Shown here: piece by piece, positions 1 to 10,959 of the stretch
Layout: the number at the start of each line of letters is the position of its first letter
Numbering within the stretch: position 1 is the first letter of the stretch
Source: Priapulus caudatus
Lineage: Eukaryota; Priapulida; Priapulimorpha; Priapulimorphida; Priapulidae
Assembly (NCBI RefSeq): GCF_000485595.1
Contig: NW_014577178.1
Span: 201,388-225,625 of the forward strand
Length of the DNA stretch: 24,238 bases
Direction of reading: 5' to 3'
Program-made: the position numbers and the translations under genes
Notes under the pieces: model-generated
Database searches by the model: none
The model's input: only the letters and a program-made list of their open reading frames with translations
Told to the model about the DNA's origin: nothing

Positions 1-6
1 GTGTGT

Positions 7-82
<76 letters not shown>
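1..82. repeat. (GA)n microsatellite at the left edge
   Basis: Almost pure GA dinucleotide repeat, broken by a few AAAG interruptions. It starts at the first base of the window, so its real length is unknown. The purine-only strand could form a triplex, but nothing else in the sequence points to a function. Confidence 0.95.
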
Positions 83-85
<3 letters not shown>

Positions 86-225
86 CTTCCCTATAAAGGA
101 AGGTGACGCAAGAGGCCCGTGGTTCTGATCGAGTCTGTAGGTTGCGCTTATATATGTATGTCGTAAAATATATATACTACAATAAACCTATCTACATTTT
201 ACTCGACGTCTTTGATCATCACTGA

Positions 226-342
226 CGTACACTCACCGTACCGTAACACCACTACAGTACCGTACCGTACACTACACGACCGTACCGTACCGTACCGTAC
301 TACGTACCGTCACTACCGTACCGTACCGTAGACTACACGACA
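226..342. repeat. CGTAC pentanucleotide array
   Basis: Repeats of the 5-bp unit CGTAC, in runs of up to about five, separated by short ACTAC or CACTAC spacers. The segment GACTACACGA and a near copy flank inner runs, hinting at a higher-order unit of about 50 bp. The GTAC core is self-complementary, so both strands look alike. Confidence 0.85.
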
Positions 343-1235
343 GTGACAAAAAACTTTCCTACACTTATGCAACGTCTACGCCAATCGCGTATGCTCATGC
401 GATAAGCTATAGGTGTATAACTATCAGTATTTTAATATACACTACCAGTCGTGTATGACGGAGTTCACTTCCTCACACGGAATCCTTTAGATCATTTGGG
501 TTGAATCAGGAACACCGGGAAGTGAGCCTAGAAATGATGCCCGACATCGACCTGACGTACATAAGCACGTATTTATCGTTTTAGTCTGGTTACGCCCGTT
601 CAGGCAATTGGTCCAGATGATTACTGTCTGGTTTTATAATTTACTAGATCGGCTCGTCACACGCAGATGGTATAACTCCAACCTTATGAATTGCTATGTC
701 CAACAATCGTATACATTATATATCAATAAACATACATTCGTGTACATTCATTTTAAATATTTGAAATAATTTCAACACTGGCACCTTCCTTGGTTGCTAC
801 TCACTAATTGACTACTCTGTGATTCTGGCGAAAATTCTGGAAAATCGGGCACCTTATGATTATTAAAATAGATATTTTCTACCAGTGAATATCACGGCAT
901 TAAATTAGGAGACTGCAGTATGATAACAACGCATATAATTTTACTCTTGATTATGTATGTCAATCATATATCATGTCGCTTTACAGATTCCGAGCATGTA
1001 CGAACCCATATTGCTCTTACCATATAATATAACATTGATAAAATACCGAAAATTATGTGTTCATAATTATTAAAGTAAAACACGGAGATTGACATCTTTC
1101 GTATCAAAATGCATATATGCTCTCTTTTATTATTGCAAGTCAACCAAATAATAGTTCATTTGGAAAATAGGGAGCCTGCGCCATCACAGGCACTTCACAC
1201 ACGGCGGGTATAAGATCAACCAGCAATGACATCAA
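343..1235. other. AT-rich intergenic DNA, no gene seen
   Basis: No reading frame of useful length and no splice-linked coding segments are visible on either strand. No RNA-gene signature or inverted repeat stands out. The sequence looks single-copy. Confidence 0.6.
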
Positions 1236-1412
1236 TCATGTGTGTGTGTGTGTGTGTGTACGCGCGCGTGTGTGCGTGCGTGTGCGTGCGTGCGTGTGTG
1301 TGTGCATGTGTGTGTTGTGTGCGTACGTGCGTGCGTGCGTGCGTGCGTGTGTGCATGCGTACGTGCGCGCGTACGTGCGTGTGTGTATGTGAATACACGT
1401 ATGTGTATATGT
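1236..1412. repeat. TG/CG alternating purine-pyrimidine tract
   Basis: About 175 bp of nearly uninterrupted alternation of TG, CG and CA steps, including (GTGC)n runs. Open frames on both strands here encode only Cys/Val/Arg or His/Thr/Arg repeats. They are low-complexity by-products, not genes. Such tracts are classic candidates for left-handed Z-DNA. Confidence 0.95.
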
Positions 1413-3150
1413 ATTATATACTGCCGTAATACATTAACTATATTTCGTTTGACAAGTACTAAGAACGTGCGAACACACGCACGTAACCTCTAAGTGAAAT
1501 TTACGACGTTTATGCGGCTTATACTTAGTAACGTGAAATATTGGAATAAACATTGCTCACGGCAATCTAGTTATGAACAAGACCAAACTAAAGCCGAATA
1601 GCCTAATAAATAAGACTTTATAGGAAAACCGACTAACCTAAACGTTTTTAAAAACCTATATCCATTTTGACGTTTCTCGTGTAACATACGATACAGCCTT
1701 GACATATTCAATATATCGGAGAATCAATTCATGTCGTACCAAAATGTAAAGGGGTTTCCTAATAGTTAACGTGTACTAATATGGGCGGATTTACCTGAAG
1801 GTCACAAATAGGTGACGCGTCTATGGATTCCCAGGAAAAGCCATCTGTCACAGGATAAGTGGCACTTAATACTCACCTGCCAAGCTGTCTCGAGGAAGAG
1901 GCCACAAGTGTCTATTTATCGTCTCCACACAGAAACACGGGAGAGAACTCTATACAGACAAACATATATACTATGTCTGAGCTACTGCTTGACCTCCAAA
2001 AGCGCATGTTCACGTTTTAATTTAACCTGTCACCAACTACACTGAAATCGCCAAGGTCATTCATTTCACACCGTGTGAATTGCAATTAGATAAGATTTAA
2101 TAAGCACGCGTAAGAGAAGTGATTAGCATGTTTAACATTAAACCATTCACCTGTCATATGTGTACGTAGACTATATCATTTCGGACATACGTCTGTCACG
2201 GCAATGGCATAACAGGGCTGTAGTTACTAATTCGCAGGAACAACCCAGGCATAAAAATCCGAGGTTTACCTTTATGTAAGGCTATAGACCGTTAGATTTT
2301 TCATAGCGTAGATACAGCTTATAGACATGTACGTGGTGAAATGTAGCGACAGTGAGCTAAGCGCGAACTCAAATAAATTGTTAATTTACAATAATCGACC
2401 ATTATGCATTATGGCATGATTATATAGCATTCATATAATACCCTAGTTAGATACGTTACTGCTAGCAGATATAGACTCTGTTGAATTCACATGCAAAGCT
2501 ATAGAATACTATCTGTAGCCTTGGTATGGTATAAATTATAGCCACAATGATACAAATGAATTGAATCAAATTTTTACGAACATTTATTGTATTGCCGCTG
2601 TTTATTTTAATTGCGTAAATATAATTATATATTACGTTACAATCATCTAACTATTCATGATACTAAACACAAATCTGATGATATTTGGTGCATGAACGTT
2701 ATTCGGTTTTACAACCGAGACGGTTTTATCTTCGACATTGCGTTTACAAGTGTTCATTAGAGTACGCGGAAGACTAGAGATATTGCAATATTTGCCAATC
2801 GAAACTAAGACTACGAATTTCAGACCAACTTCATTCCGAGCAGATATTCGTGAATGAGGTCTAGAGATAGGAAGCTTGTGTTAATTCCTCTTCGGTTTTA
2901 AATTGCATATTATGCTGACTGACGTTGCCAAACCGTCGCGGCATTGTTGTTTGTGGGCGGGCATGAAGAAAGTAGGGGAAAGGGATTACTCAGTTGTCAG
3001 TATACTCGCTTTACTGACTTATCATTATAGTACCTTAGCAATCTACACAGAATAATGACTGCATTAGAGATCCGTTTCATTTATACGAAAGTATGCACTC
3101 ACAGTCGCTGCCTGTAAGGTCTCAGCACTCATAAAGTGAGGTTATTAAGC
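1413..3150. other. Intergenic DNA, no gene seen
   Basis: Only short chance reading frames occur, the longest about 77 codons at 1812-2045, with no recognisable domain and no conserved splice context. No tandem repeat or strong inverted repeat was found. Confidence 0.55.
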
Positions 3151-3182
3151 TTATATATATATATATTATATACATAAAAAAC

Positions 3183-3295
3183 AAATTTAAATAATAGGTT
3201 AATTACGGGTGTTTAAAATTTAATGAACGAGCTTTCGAGATGTACATCTCTTCATCAGGTCTTTAGCTGACACCTTTAACCTATTATTTGAATTT
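3183..3295 (-). ncRNA. Hammerhead-like core inside an inverted repeat (degenerate)
   Basis: A 20-bp inverted repeat (3183-3202 and 3276-3295, 19 of 20 positions matching) encloses about 73 bp. Read on the - strand, the loop contains CUGAUGA (3258-3252), then a perfect hairpin GAGAU-GUAC-AUCUC, then GAAA (3236-3233). These are the two conserved strands of a hammerhead core in the right order. It departs from the consensus in having an extra A before stem II. I also cannot draw a good stem I or stem III, so it is probably degenerate or only hammerhead-like. Penelope-like retroelements are known to carry hammerheads, but no reverse transcriptase frame is nearby. Confidence 0.4.
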
Positions 3296-3332
3296 ATTTT
3301 TCATCTACATGGGTGTTCGTGTGTAATTTTAC

Positions 3333-3335
<3 letters not shown>

Positions 3336-3399
<64 letters not shown>

Positions 3400-3426
3400 T
3401 AATATTTACAATATATATATATATAA
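3336..3426. repeat. (TA)n microsatellite
   Basis: About 90 bp of TA repeat with two TAGATA interruptions. It separates the two hammerhead-like cassettes on either side. Confidence 0.95.
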
Positions 3427-3465
3427 ATTGTAGTATGTAGATAAAAGACAAGACATCACTTTTAG

Positions 3466-3505
3466 CTGTTACTCCGAGTTTCACGCCTACGCGATCATCA
3501 GACAG
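3466..3505 (-). ncRNA. Candidate minimal type I hammerhead ribozyme
   Basis: Read on the - strand, all parts of a type I hammerhead occur in order. There is a 4-bp stem I (3505-3502 with 3469-3466), then CUGAUGA (3501-3495). Stem II is CGC-GUAG-GCG, followed by GAAA. Stem III is three base pairs with a CGG loop (3479-3471), followed by the GUA cleavage triplet. Cleavage would fall between 3470 and 3469. The weak point is the base pair next to the core in stem II, which is U/U instead of the usual G-C. The motif sits inside a 9-bp inverted repeat (3431-3439 and 3531-3539). Very short stem III is known from hammerheads of Penelope-like retroelements, so a retroelement remnant is the likeliest source. 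Self-cleavage is inferred, not shown. Confidence 0.6.
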
Positions 3506-3539
3506 ACTTTAATGAAGAATAAACCTTATATACATACTA

Positions 3540-4400
3540 TAACCTATATATATACATAAATGGCGCTATTGTTTTAGTTATCTATTGTTATGTAGTTCTA
3601 TAGTTCTATAGTTAAATCGATCTATTGTTCTGCTGGTCTATTGTTGTTCGGCTTTTTACTTTTTTTGTTTGTTTCTAATCTTATTGCCGCTATTTATATC
3701 TGATCAATCCGATCTATAAAAACAAACATTCAACGTAATCACTTTAACGTTACAAACCGAACCTATATAGACAGTTTCCCTTCTCGGATATCGCATTACG
3801 CTGTGCGTAAAGTGCATACCACAATTTTAACCATAAAATTTAAGCATTGCGGCATTGAACGCAAATACATTGTCTGTTACATAATCTGTGCGCAGTTTGT
3901 ACGCGAATAAAATGCGGTTAGCTATATCGCCGGAGGTCTATAATTTTATGCGTAGGCCTACTAACCATGCAGAATGTTATATGTCGAAAATATGGGGTAC
4001 CTCGCTATTTGCGCTACACGGCTGTGAAGTACACCCGTAACCAGCAGTTATTATGCGGGAGTTGGAATCTAAAAAAACTAAACGGACGGTATATGCTTCG
4101 TGCTTAGTCTGCATTGCAGCAATGTCGTCACGTTGATAAACTGCCAATGCTACTGACACTATACTGTAACTAAGTATTCGGACAGTCATTCGTTACCATA
4201 CAAATCACACTGTTTAAACACGCCGTGTTAAAATGATCTAGTTCCAACGGGTATACTTTCGCTTTCGGCTAGCAGCGTAAAACAAACCTGCTTTAGCATC
4301 GCAAGCGTGTGTACACATCGCCACCCAAGAGCAACAACGCACCGCAGCGAAGGTCGGTTGCGTTTAGCCGGAAAGCCCATAATATTATGATCGGGTTTAC
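3540..4400. other. Intergenic DNA with scattered CTATTGTT copies
   Basis: No gene is supported. The octamer CTATTGTT occurs at 3566, 3582, 3622 and 3638, which is two pairs each spaced 16 bp, suggesting a small decayed duplication. The rest appears unique. Confidence 0.5.
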
Positions 4401-4488
4401 TTCGGCAACGCTTGGACGATATGAATGAAAAGAGCTGCTTTTATTTCGGCGACGCTTGGACGAAATAAGTTAAAAGAGCTGATTTCCG
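4401..4488. repeat. Two tandem 44-bp units
   Basis: The unit beginning TTCGGCAACGCTTGGACGA at 4401 is repeated from 4445 as TTCGGCGACGCTTGGACGA. Both then carry TAAAAGAGCTG-like sequence. The copies differ at several positions. No coding role is apparent. Confidence 0.75.
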
Positions 4489-6310
4489 TTGATGACAATT
4501 ATGATTCTAAAATGTCTATTGACCATGACTGTAAACTCGCATATGTCTCGAATTTTCGCTCCATTTATTCCAACTGCATTTCACTCGTCTGCCTCCCTCC
4601 CCGCTGTATTTTTCTGGGGGTGTTCGTGTAAGATTAAGGTCATGTGCACATGTCGCCAAGGCACCAAGGTGCTGTGGAAACCTGTTTTTTGAACCCCGCG
4701 GGTTTCCATAAGTACTAGAGAATATTGTGAAAATAAACGGGAAAAAAGTTTGCTATAAGTGAACAGATAAGATTCCACGCATATTTACGCTTCTAAAATA
4801 CTTTCTATAAATTTAGATTTTTAATTGCAGGAAGTTTGACTTAATTTAGAGTGTAAGCGTCGTAATCTATAGAAAGAGCAACTTATATAACAGGTAAATA
4901 TGATTAATAAAATAGTAGGCGACCAGGGGATATACCTAACGATAAGTAACGAACCACGATTGATACGTAAATCAACATAACTGGGTTGTAGATATCTTTG
5001 TCAAAACGTGTTCTAGCCTTGTTAGCAGTTAGTTAAGTTACGATCAACCTTGGAGGTCCATGAAAACGTCGAAAAGGTTTTTCCTGAATAACCGCTGTTT
5101 GTTGTACCGACATCAGCCAGTAAACTAAACGCTGTTCCAACTCACAAAACATCAAAGATTCCGGTCCATTTGAGCTGTCAAGTATTATTATGGTCTTGCA
5201 TTTAGTTAGTGTGTTGTGCTAGTTGAAAAGAAGAGTTATTCCTTGCGAAGATGTGAAGCTTTTCAGCCTTTAAATTCTGTCAGATAAATAAGATTAACTG
5301 AGTTTAATGGTAGTGATAGACGTTTCACGCGTTGATATGCTCAAACGAACAACTCATAGTAATCTGAGAAACTACTGCATAATCGCAGGCGTTCTTTGCT
5401 ATGACAACTGCTTGCTAGATCGAACACGGACACAACGCGCGGCGAGAGAGCGAGCATTGACACGTTTAACCGAGTTTGGTATAGCGCGCTATCACTACAG
5501 TACCTGATGTCATTACACATGTGGAAAACCTAGAGACATGCTTAATTTGACGTTTATAACCGGGAGTGTCTTTCCTAAACGTCAACACAATTGTGTACAT
5601 GCTCTTAATCACTCGGCCTAATCGGTTGCAGGACAACGCTTGTCCAACCTTCACCTGCGAAGTGAACATAATTATTGCAAGCTAGGTGCCAGAATGCTGC
5701 TAAATGAGAGTTTATGGTGGCTGCGAAGCGACCTACTCGAGTTAAAGAGTGAAAGTGATCCGTGACAAAGACGAGTGGGCGCACGAAAAAAACACACCCT
5801 CGATTATACTCCTTGACTTCGCTTGGCGCGCATGCGTGATGACTTTAGGAATTCCCGCCGGCGTAACGCGAAGGACGGTTCTAGCGCGAAGATGCGTTAT
5901 GTCCACAGAGAAGGCATTCTTTCTTCTGCTGCATGCGATTCGTGCCTCAAACACCGCTAGATGCGCACACGCCCTGTCGTTTGTCAATGTTGATTCAAAC
6001 AGGTGTATCTTGCACGCAAAAATAACAGGATTCTTTCTTCCAATGGGAGCTTTGTGCTGCTGTCAGCGCAGTTCCGCAAGGACTTTAGCCACCACCCAAA
6101 TCTGGAAGGTCTTTTTACACATTAGGAACTAGCGTTTCTCACTAGTGTGACTAATGCGGCCAACGTATCCCTGCCGATACAGAGCAGTAGCTCGACCAAA
6201 TCGCAAATTCATTGACTGTCCAGACGGCTTTACCCACTTCTCTCTCCTTCGGCTGTAAATTTCTAGCCACATAAACGTGCGTCGAGAAAAACCAAGTTTG
6301 ATAATGATTA
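4489..6310. other. Intergenic DNA, no supported gene
   Basis: The longest open frame runs 5749-6132 on the + strand (127 codons from a GTG). It has no domain I recognise, no signal peptide or hydrophobic pattern, and an equally open antisense frame, so I treat it as chance. The stretch around 5740-6130 is more GC-rich than its surroundings. No repeats stand out. Confidence 0.5.
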
Positions 6311-6401
6311 TAAATAAATAAATAAACATATATAATTATATATGTATATATAGGTATATGTATATATATATATATATAATTATATGTGTGTGTGTATATA
6401 T
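6311..6401. repeat. (TAAA)/(TA)/(TG) compound microsatellite
   Basis: A short TAAA run passes into TA repeats and then TGTG before returning to TA. An open frame on the - strand through this stretch translates to Tyr/Ile repeats and is not a gene. Confidence 0.9.
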
Positions 6402-6646
6402 CGATTATTATGAGCATCAGTTTGCTGCTACTACTCTTGTTACCCTCACCGGCGAACCGTGAGAGAAGGTCATGGGGGTAGACAATGACACATACCTTAG
6501 CTACGGTTACACCCATGCAGGAGTTTATCTTTCGGATGGGTGGACAGATATTATCCCATATAAAGGGAACTTCTGGGAATGACACCAACAAGCCTGGAGG
6601 CTCATGTGAACTATAACACCTCATGGACCGTACAGAAAAACGCCTA

Positions 6647-6698
6647 CATACACACGCGCTCGCACGCACGTATATGCACGCACGTACGCGCGCATGTA
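6647..6698. repeat. Short CA/CG alternating tract
   Basis: About 50 bp of alternating purine-pyrimidine sequence made of CACG, CGCA and TATG steps. It is a smaller version of the tracts near 1.3 kb and 10.9 kb. Confidence 0.8.
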
Positions 6699-6719
6699 AG
6701 CTCATACGTGACATAATAT

Positions 6720-8340
6720 GCTGCCATACGCATTATTTTATAATATGAAAACGTTAAAATTATGTAACGTTTGAAATCAAAGTTAAAACATTAAGGCTGT
6801 TGTTTTAAAATTCACAAATGCACTATAGCATTGTGCATATTGTTGTTGCATGTAATATACACGTTACTGTTACATTTCTTTTACGATTCGAAGCAGAGTG
6901 CTTTTCATTTGAGTTCTTTTACTCGAAAGATTATTCCCGTTTATCATCTTCGATAATGTTACGCACAAAGGCACGTGTTAGTATAAGAAGACTATACATA
7001 AACGTATGCAGCATACAGATTGTAACACATCAATTGTGCCGATTTTATTACATGGACTTTATATTTTCAATATCGCATATAAGTGCAATATAATAGCAAA
7101 ATTGTATTATCATCAGGAAATGTTGTTTTTCTTGTTTACCTTCTCTTGCAGACGTCAGTGATTTTAAACACGCGCGTATTTTTTGCAGATCGTCTAATGG
7201 CGAGAATGTTAACTCTGCCAGTTTTACCTGTATCCACAGATTAGGTTTATGTTGCATTGCAGAATGCTAGGCGGGCGCTAATAGATGTTTTATGCCAACT
7301 GACAATTGAAAGGTAATCTTATAACCCAAGATCCGCATGCACACCACTCAACTGCATACACGTTCTATTATACAAATGTTCTATTATGGACTCTTGATGC
7401 AACCAATGAAACTGTCTGAAATTCCAAACTCTCATTTTATCAATGATATCATATAAATGATAATGTTACTTACTTAATAATCTACACTGTTTGATGATAA
7501 CGGCTGATGATTAATCTTTGAAAAACGTTCGCGGCGCAAGACGATGAACTGTACTCTCGTTCAGCAAGACAATCGTCCGTGTAAGCACTACATGCTATTA
7601 ACGCGATAATCAACTCATCAGTGTCGACATTGAAGGACACATCGGTTGACAATGATTTGTTCCCAATGTTGCCGCTATTGTATCAAACGTGTTGTGTTGT
7701 GGGCGACGCTGTCAGTTTTATTCAAGCTACGGAACTAACAAGCTCTTGGCCTTGTTAACTACATGCATCATTACCTGTCGGCGTGCGCTGCTCGCTCATT
7801 TAGCTGGCATACCGTTAAGAAATTGTCACCAGCCATCAACGCAACATGTGCGAACATGGGTGGTCGCCTCGGGCAATGGCGCAGTGCATTATAGACTCCA
7901 GCGAATAATCCGCTAGGCGTTTCCTGAAATGATTCTCACAATAGAGTGCCTTCTCTGAGATTGCTCGATGCTATCCTGCAGGTTTCTGCCCAGAATCGCC
8001 TATACAGGTGTCCTCTAGTTAATTCTCTCAGCCACCTTTTAGAACCGTTAAAGTAGGCCCTTAAGCTTTCAACTAGTAACCCGATCTTTCGGTGGGCGCA
8101 AAATATGTGAAACATAACCTAGAGCAAATTGCGACTCGAGGTATAAATCTGTCGCCACTAAAGGTCAATTAATTCCTGTCCATTACACTCACAGAGCATT
8201 TGATGATGCCGGCTCCCGAACCAATCAATGACAAACATTAGCCGATGCGTTCGAAAAGAAATCTGGGCCAAATAATGATTTTGCATAAATTTCAGAAACT
8301 TCGCTGCGCGTCGGCGTACGTGCGCGCCCGCTAGCGTATG
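6720..8340. other. Upstream flank of the ZP gene, no gene seen
   Basis: Reading frames are short and featureless on both strands. The last 100 bp before 8340 becomes GC-rich with several CpG, as expected next to a promoter. A minus-strand frame at 8158-8376 starts within the promoter palindrome, but its product has no recognisable features. Confidence 0.5.
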
Positions 8341-8365
8341 TGGGTCAGTAGTCAATGTGGGACAT

Positions 8366-8419
8366 CGTGACGTCACGGGCCGTATTTAAGGCGAGCGATG
8401 TCAAACACATGTCTATTCA
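8366..8419 (+). promoter_or_regulatory. Core promoter with palindromic CRE and TATA-like box
   Basis: CGTGACGTCACG (8366-8377) is a 12-bp perfect palindrome containing the full cAMP-response element TGACGTCA, bound by CREB/ATF bZIP dimers in animals. Eight bases downstream lies TATTTAAG (8383-8390), a TATA-like box. Start sites 25-35 bp further would fall at about 8411-8419, where TATTCAACATT could serve as an initiator. The spacing fits a focused promoter for the ZP gene whose start codon is at 8665. The assignment rests on motif identity and position only. Confidence 0.55.
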
Positions 8420-8498
8420 ACATTGGACTAGTGGTTTCTCTAGTAGTCGACTCGATCAGCTCTTAGCTCACATATAGCTGTATAGATAGCTGTATAAG
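8411..8498 (+). other. Non-coding first exon (5' UTR) of the ZP gene
   Basis: The stretch runs from the predicted transcription start to a donor AAG|GTAAAC at 8499. It contains no ATG, as expected of a leader exon. The next acceptor, a pyrimidine-rich tract ending TTTTTCAG at 8654, lies just 10 bases before the start codon. The transcript would therefore have a 156-bp leader intron (8499-8654). A small internal repeat, TAGCTGTATA twice, occurs near its end. The exact 5' end is uncertain. Confidence 0.5.
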
Positions 8499-8664
8499 GT
8501 AAACAAACCATAGAAGATCTACTTGGTCGCAAAGATGCGTTATATAACTCGTGATAATGACTTAAGTGTACCGTAGAATGCATACGCAAACGACGAACGC
8601 CTAACAGTCAGATGCGAAGATGACATTGTGTGACAACTTTATTATATTTTTCAGGAACGTGATA

Positions 8665-8691
8665 ATGAAGTTAGCCGTCTTCCTCTGCTTG
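8665..8691 (+). CDS. Coding exon 1: start of signal peptide
   Basis: Encodes MKLAVFLCL, the basic start and hydrophobic core of the signal peptide. The ATG has A at -3 and is the first in the predicted transcript. The donor is TTG|GTGAGT, phase 0. Because the exon has only nine codons, its link to the exon 5.3 kb away rests on phase, a sensible signal-peptide join and the promoter upstream. Confidence 0.75.
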
Positions 8692-10928
8692 GTGAGTACC
8701 CGTAATGCTTGTTATCTCCTAGCACGCGCAAGAAGCAAGTGAATCGATTGCAAATACATTATCGCGTGAATAATTGTTAATATAATCAACAGGGTGTTAC
8801 TATCTATCGGTTTTTACGGAAATAGAATAGGTATTGCTATCAACAACAGCATGCTGCTTCCTCCGTTGAAATTGCCTCCGTGGTTTAATTTCGCGATGTG
8901 TCGTCACACACTCAGCTACTGCGATCGTGCAGTTAAAAGTGACTGCGCACGTGCGCGCATCGGCACGTGTGTTAGCACTTGTGTACAGACACGGTATTTA
9001 TATACTAATTACCATTGTTCTTCATAAGCGCTTACCTGAGGTATGCGCATTATTGACTCGCCCATGTGTAGCACTCATAAAATGCAAAACTGGTCACGTC
9101 ATTTGTAAATGTACGGAATGTATTAAAAGAACGTTCGAATAACATCTCTTATGGAGTTGTAGTGACATATTTCACTTTAAATGCACGGAAATTGATTAAG
9201 CGAAATCTACACTCATATTGTCTAAGATTATTTAACGTATTAACATAATTTGTTCATCTTATGTGACAAGTTATACGTTAATCTTCTTTTAGGTATATAT
9301 ACATTCACATGAGGCAAGCGTCGTCTAACTATTTTTTTTTATATTATGAAGAAATCAAATGAAGAAATCAAATGACATCTTTTAGCAATCTTACCAGCTG
9401 AGTAAGCCTCTCTGAAGTTGTGATTTCTTAAGTATCGCGTTTAGGTAGCACAAATATACGTTACAGGACAGAAAACTATTAACATGATCACTCTTTAACG
9501 TTTCGAACTTCGATGATAATGCTTTAATCGTTTTTACCCCTGCTCTTGTTGCGTTATTATGATATCGCATAGATATCTCATCGAACATCTCTCGAGATTC
9601 GCATCGCTGTGAAAATAAGGTGCATGGCGTTGTATTTTCCAAATATCATTCTGTTCATGAATGTGAGAGAATTCACGTGGCGGATTGTTCTACATAATAT
9701 GATAAAAATCAGCAATAAATACAGGATTATCAGGAATTTCACACGTCATGGCTCCGTCTCGTTTCAGTTCCTCTCAGTAGTCGAGTTCCCGTTTCGCCTA
9801 AACTTAATGATCCGTTCAGAATACAGCGTATGCTATCTAGTTCGTTATCTGAATAGCGTGCGGACGAAAATCATTGTAATACTCCCATACTAATAATACT
9901 ACTATGCTACACCCATTAGCTACCCGTCCATACACTAAGGATAATGTCCCCCGAATGTAGGACTTTGTAGCGAAAACGCATTCCTCCGCGAAACTGAAAG
10001 CGGCGCGATATCGGCGATAGGGTTTACTCACATCCGCAGATTAACCTGGTTATTTTTATACATGAGCGAAATAGAAATGTGCCGCTGTGTGGCACTTTCT
10101 TTGCGATTGGTGTGATAGATGTGATTTTGAAAGTGTGATAAAACTCGAACGATTGAACGTTTAGCGGTGCCCACAATGATGCTAATAAATAAGCTTGATA
10201 TGAGTAACACATAATATTAGCAGATACTGTCAGTCTGACAGGATTTCAATGAGCTGCAGGAACGTTAGTCACGTGACTCGCATGACCTTGCTGTGGGCGA
10301 AGTTGAGGCTTAAAAACTCCCTTAAATGTATTCATTTCAAGCCAAAGTCGAGCGCTTACACGATGCTGCCGAAGAAGTAAAAATATTTAACTATTGCCCG
10401 AGGTAAATCGATCGAACAAACATCAAAGGATGAAAAGCCCGGTTGACTGGGTCCATCTCTGCTAATAATCTCTCGAATCATAGACACAATGGGAAGACGT
10501 GATACGATCTCCGAACCTCTACAAACTCGGGAGGGAGCGCATGGAGAAAAACAAGAAAATGTGTCATATCGATGGGGGTTGCTTGTATTCTTGAGGAAAC
10601 TCGACGCTGTGACAAAAAGTGTCGCTTCGCAATAGTTTCACAATAGGAATTAATAAGAAACATTAGTCCATTAGACCAGTATATCATTAACTATAGACAA
10701 TTAAGCTGGGGCAGGAATCGCAGGTAATGGTAGGGAGAAGGAATTATAGCAACATAAGTAAAAATCTGTACGTGAGTTTACGTGTCGCCTATATATACTG
10801 CGTGCGCATATGTGCGTGCGTGCGTGCGTGCACGCGTGTACGCGCGCGTGTGGGTGCGTGTGTGCCCGTGCGTGCGAGTTTGTGCGTGCGTGTGTGTCTC
10901 CGGGTGTGTACGTGTGTGCGTGCGTACG

Positions 10929-10959
<31 letters not shown>

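Noticed and set aside
1216-1493. Overlapping open frames on both strands
   Set aside because: They come from the TG/CG tract and encode Cys/Val/Arg or His/Thr/Arg repeats, with no domain.
5749-6132. 127-codon + strand frame
   Set aside because: GTG start, no recognisable motif, an antisense frame open over the same stretch, and no splice context or promoter.
6151-6714. 187-codon - strand frame
   Set aside because: Runs through a TA microsatellite and a CA/CG tract; the middle is Tyr/Ile repeat and no domain is visible.
7494-7530. CTGATGA followed by GAAA, a third hammerhead-like core
   Set aside because: The nine bases between cannot form stem II, and no stem I or III is present.
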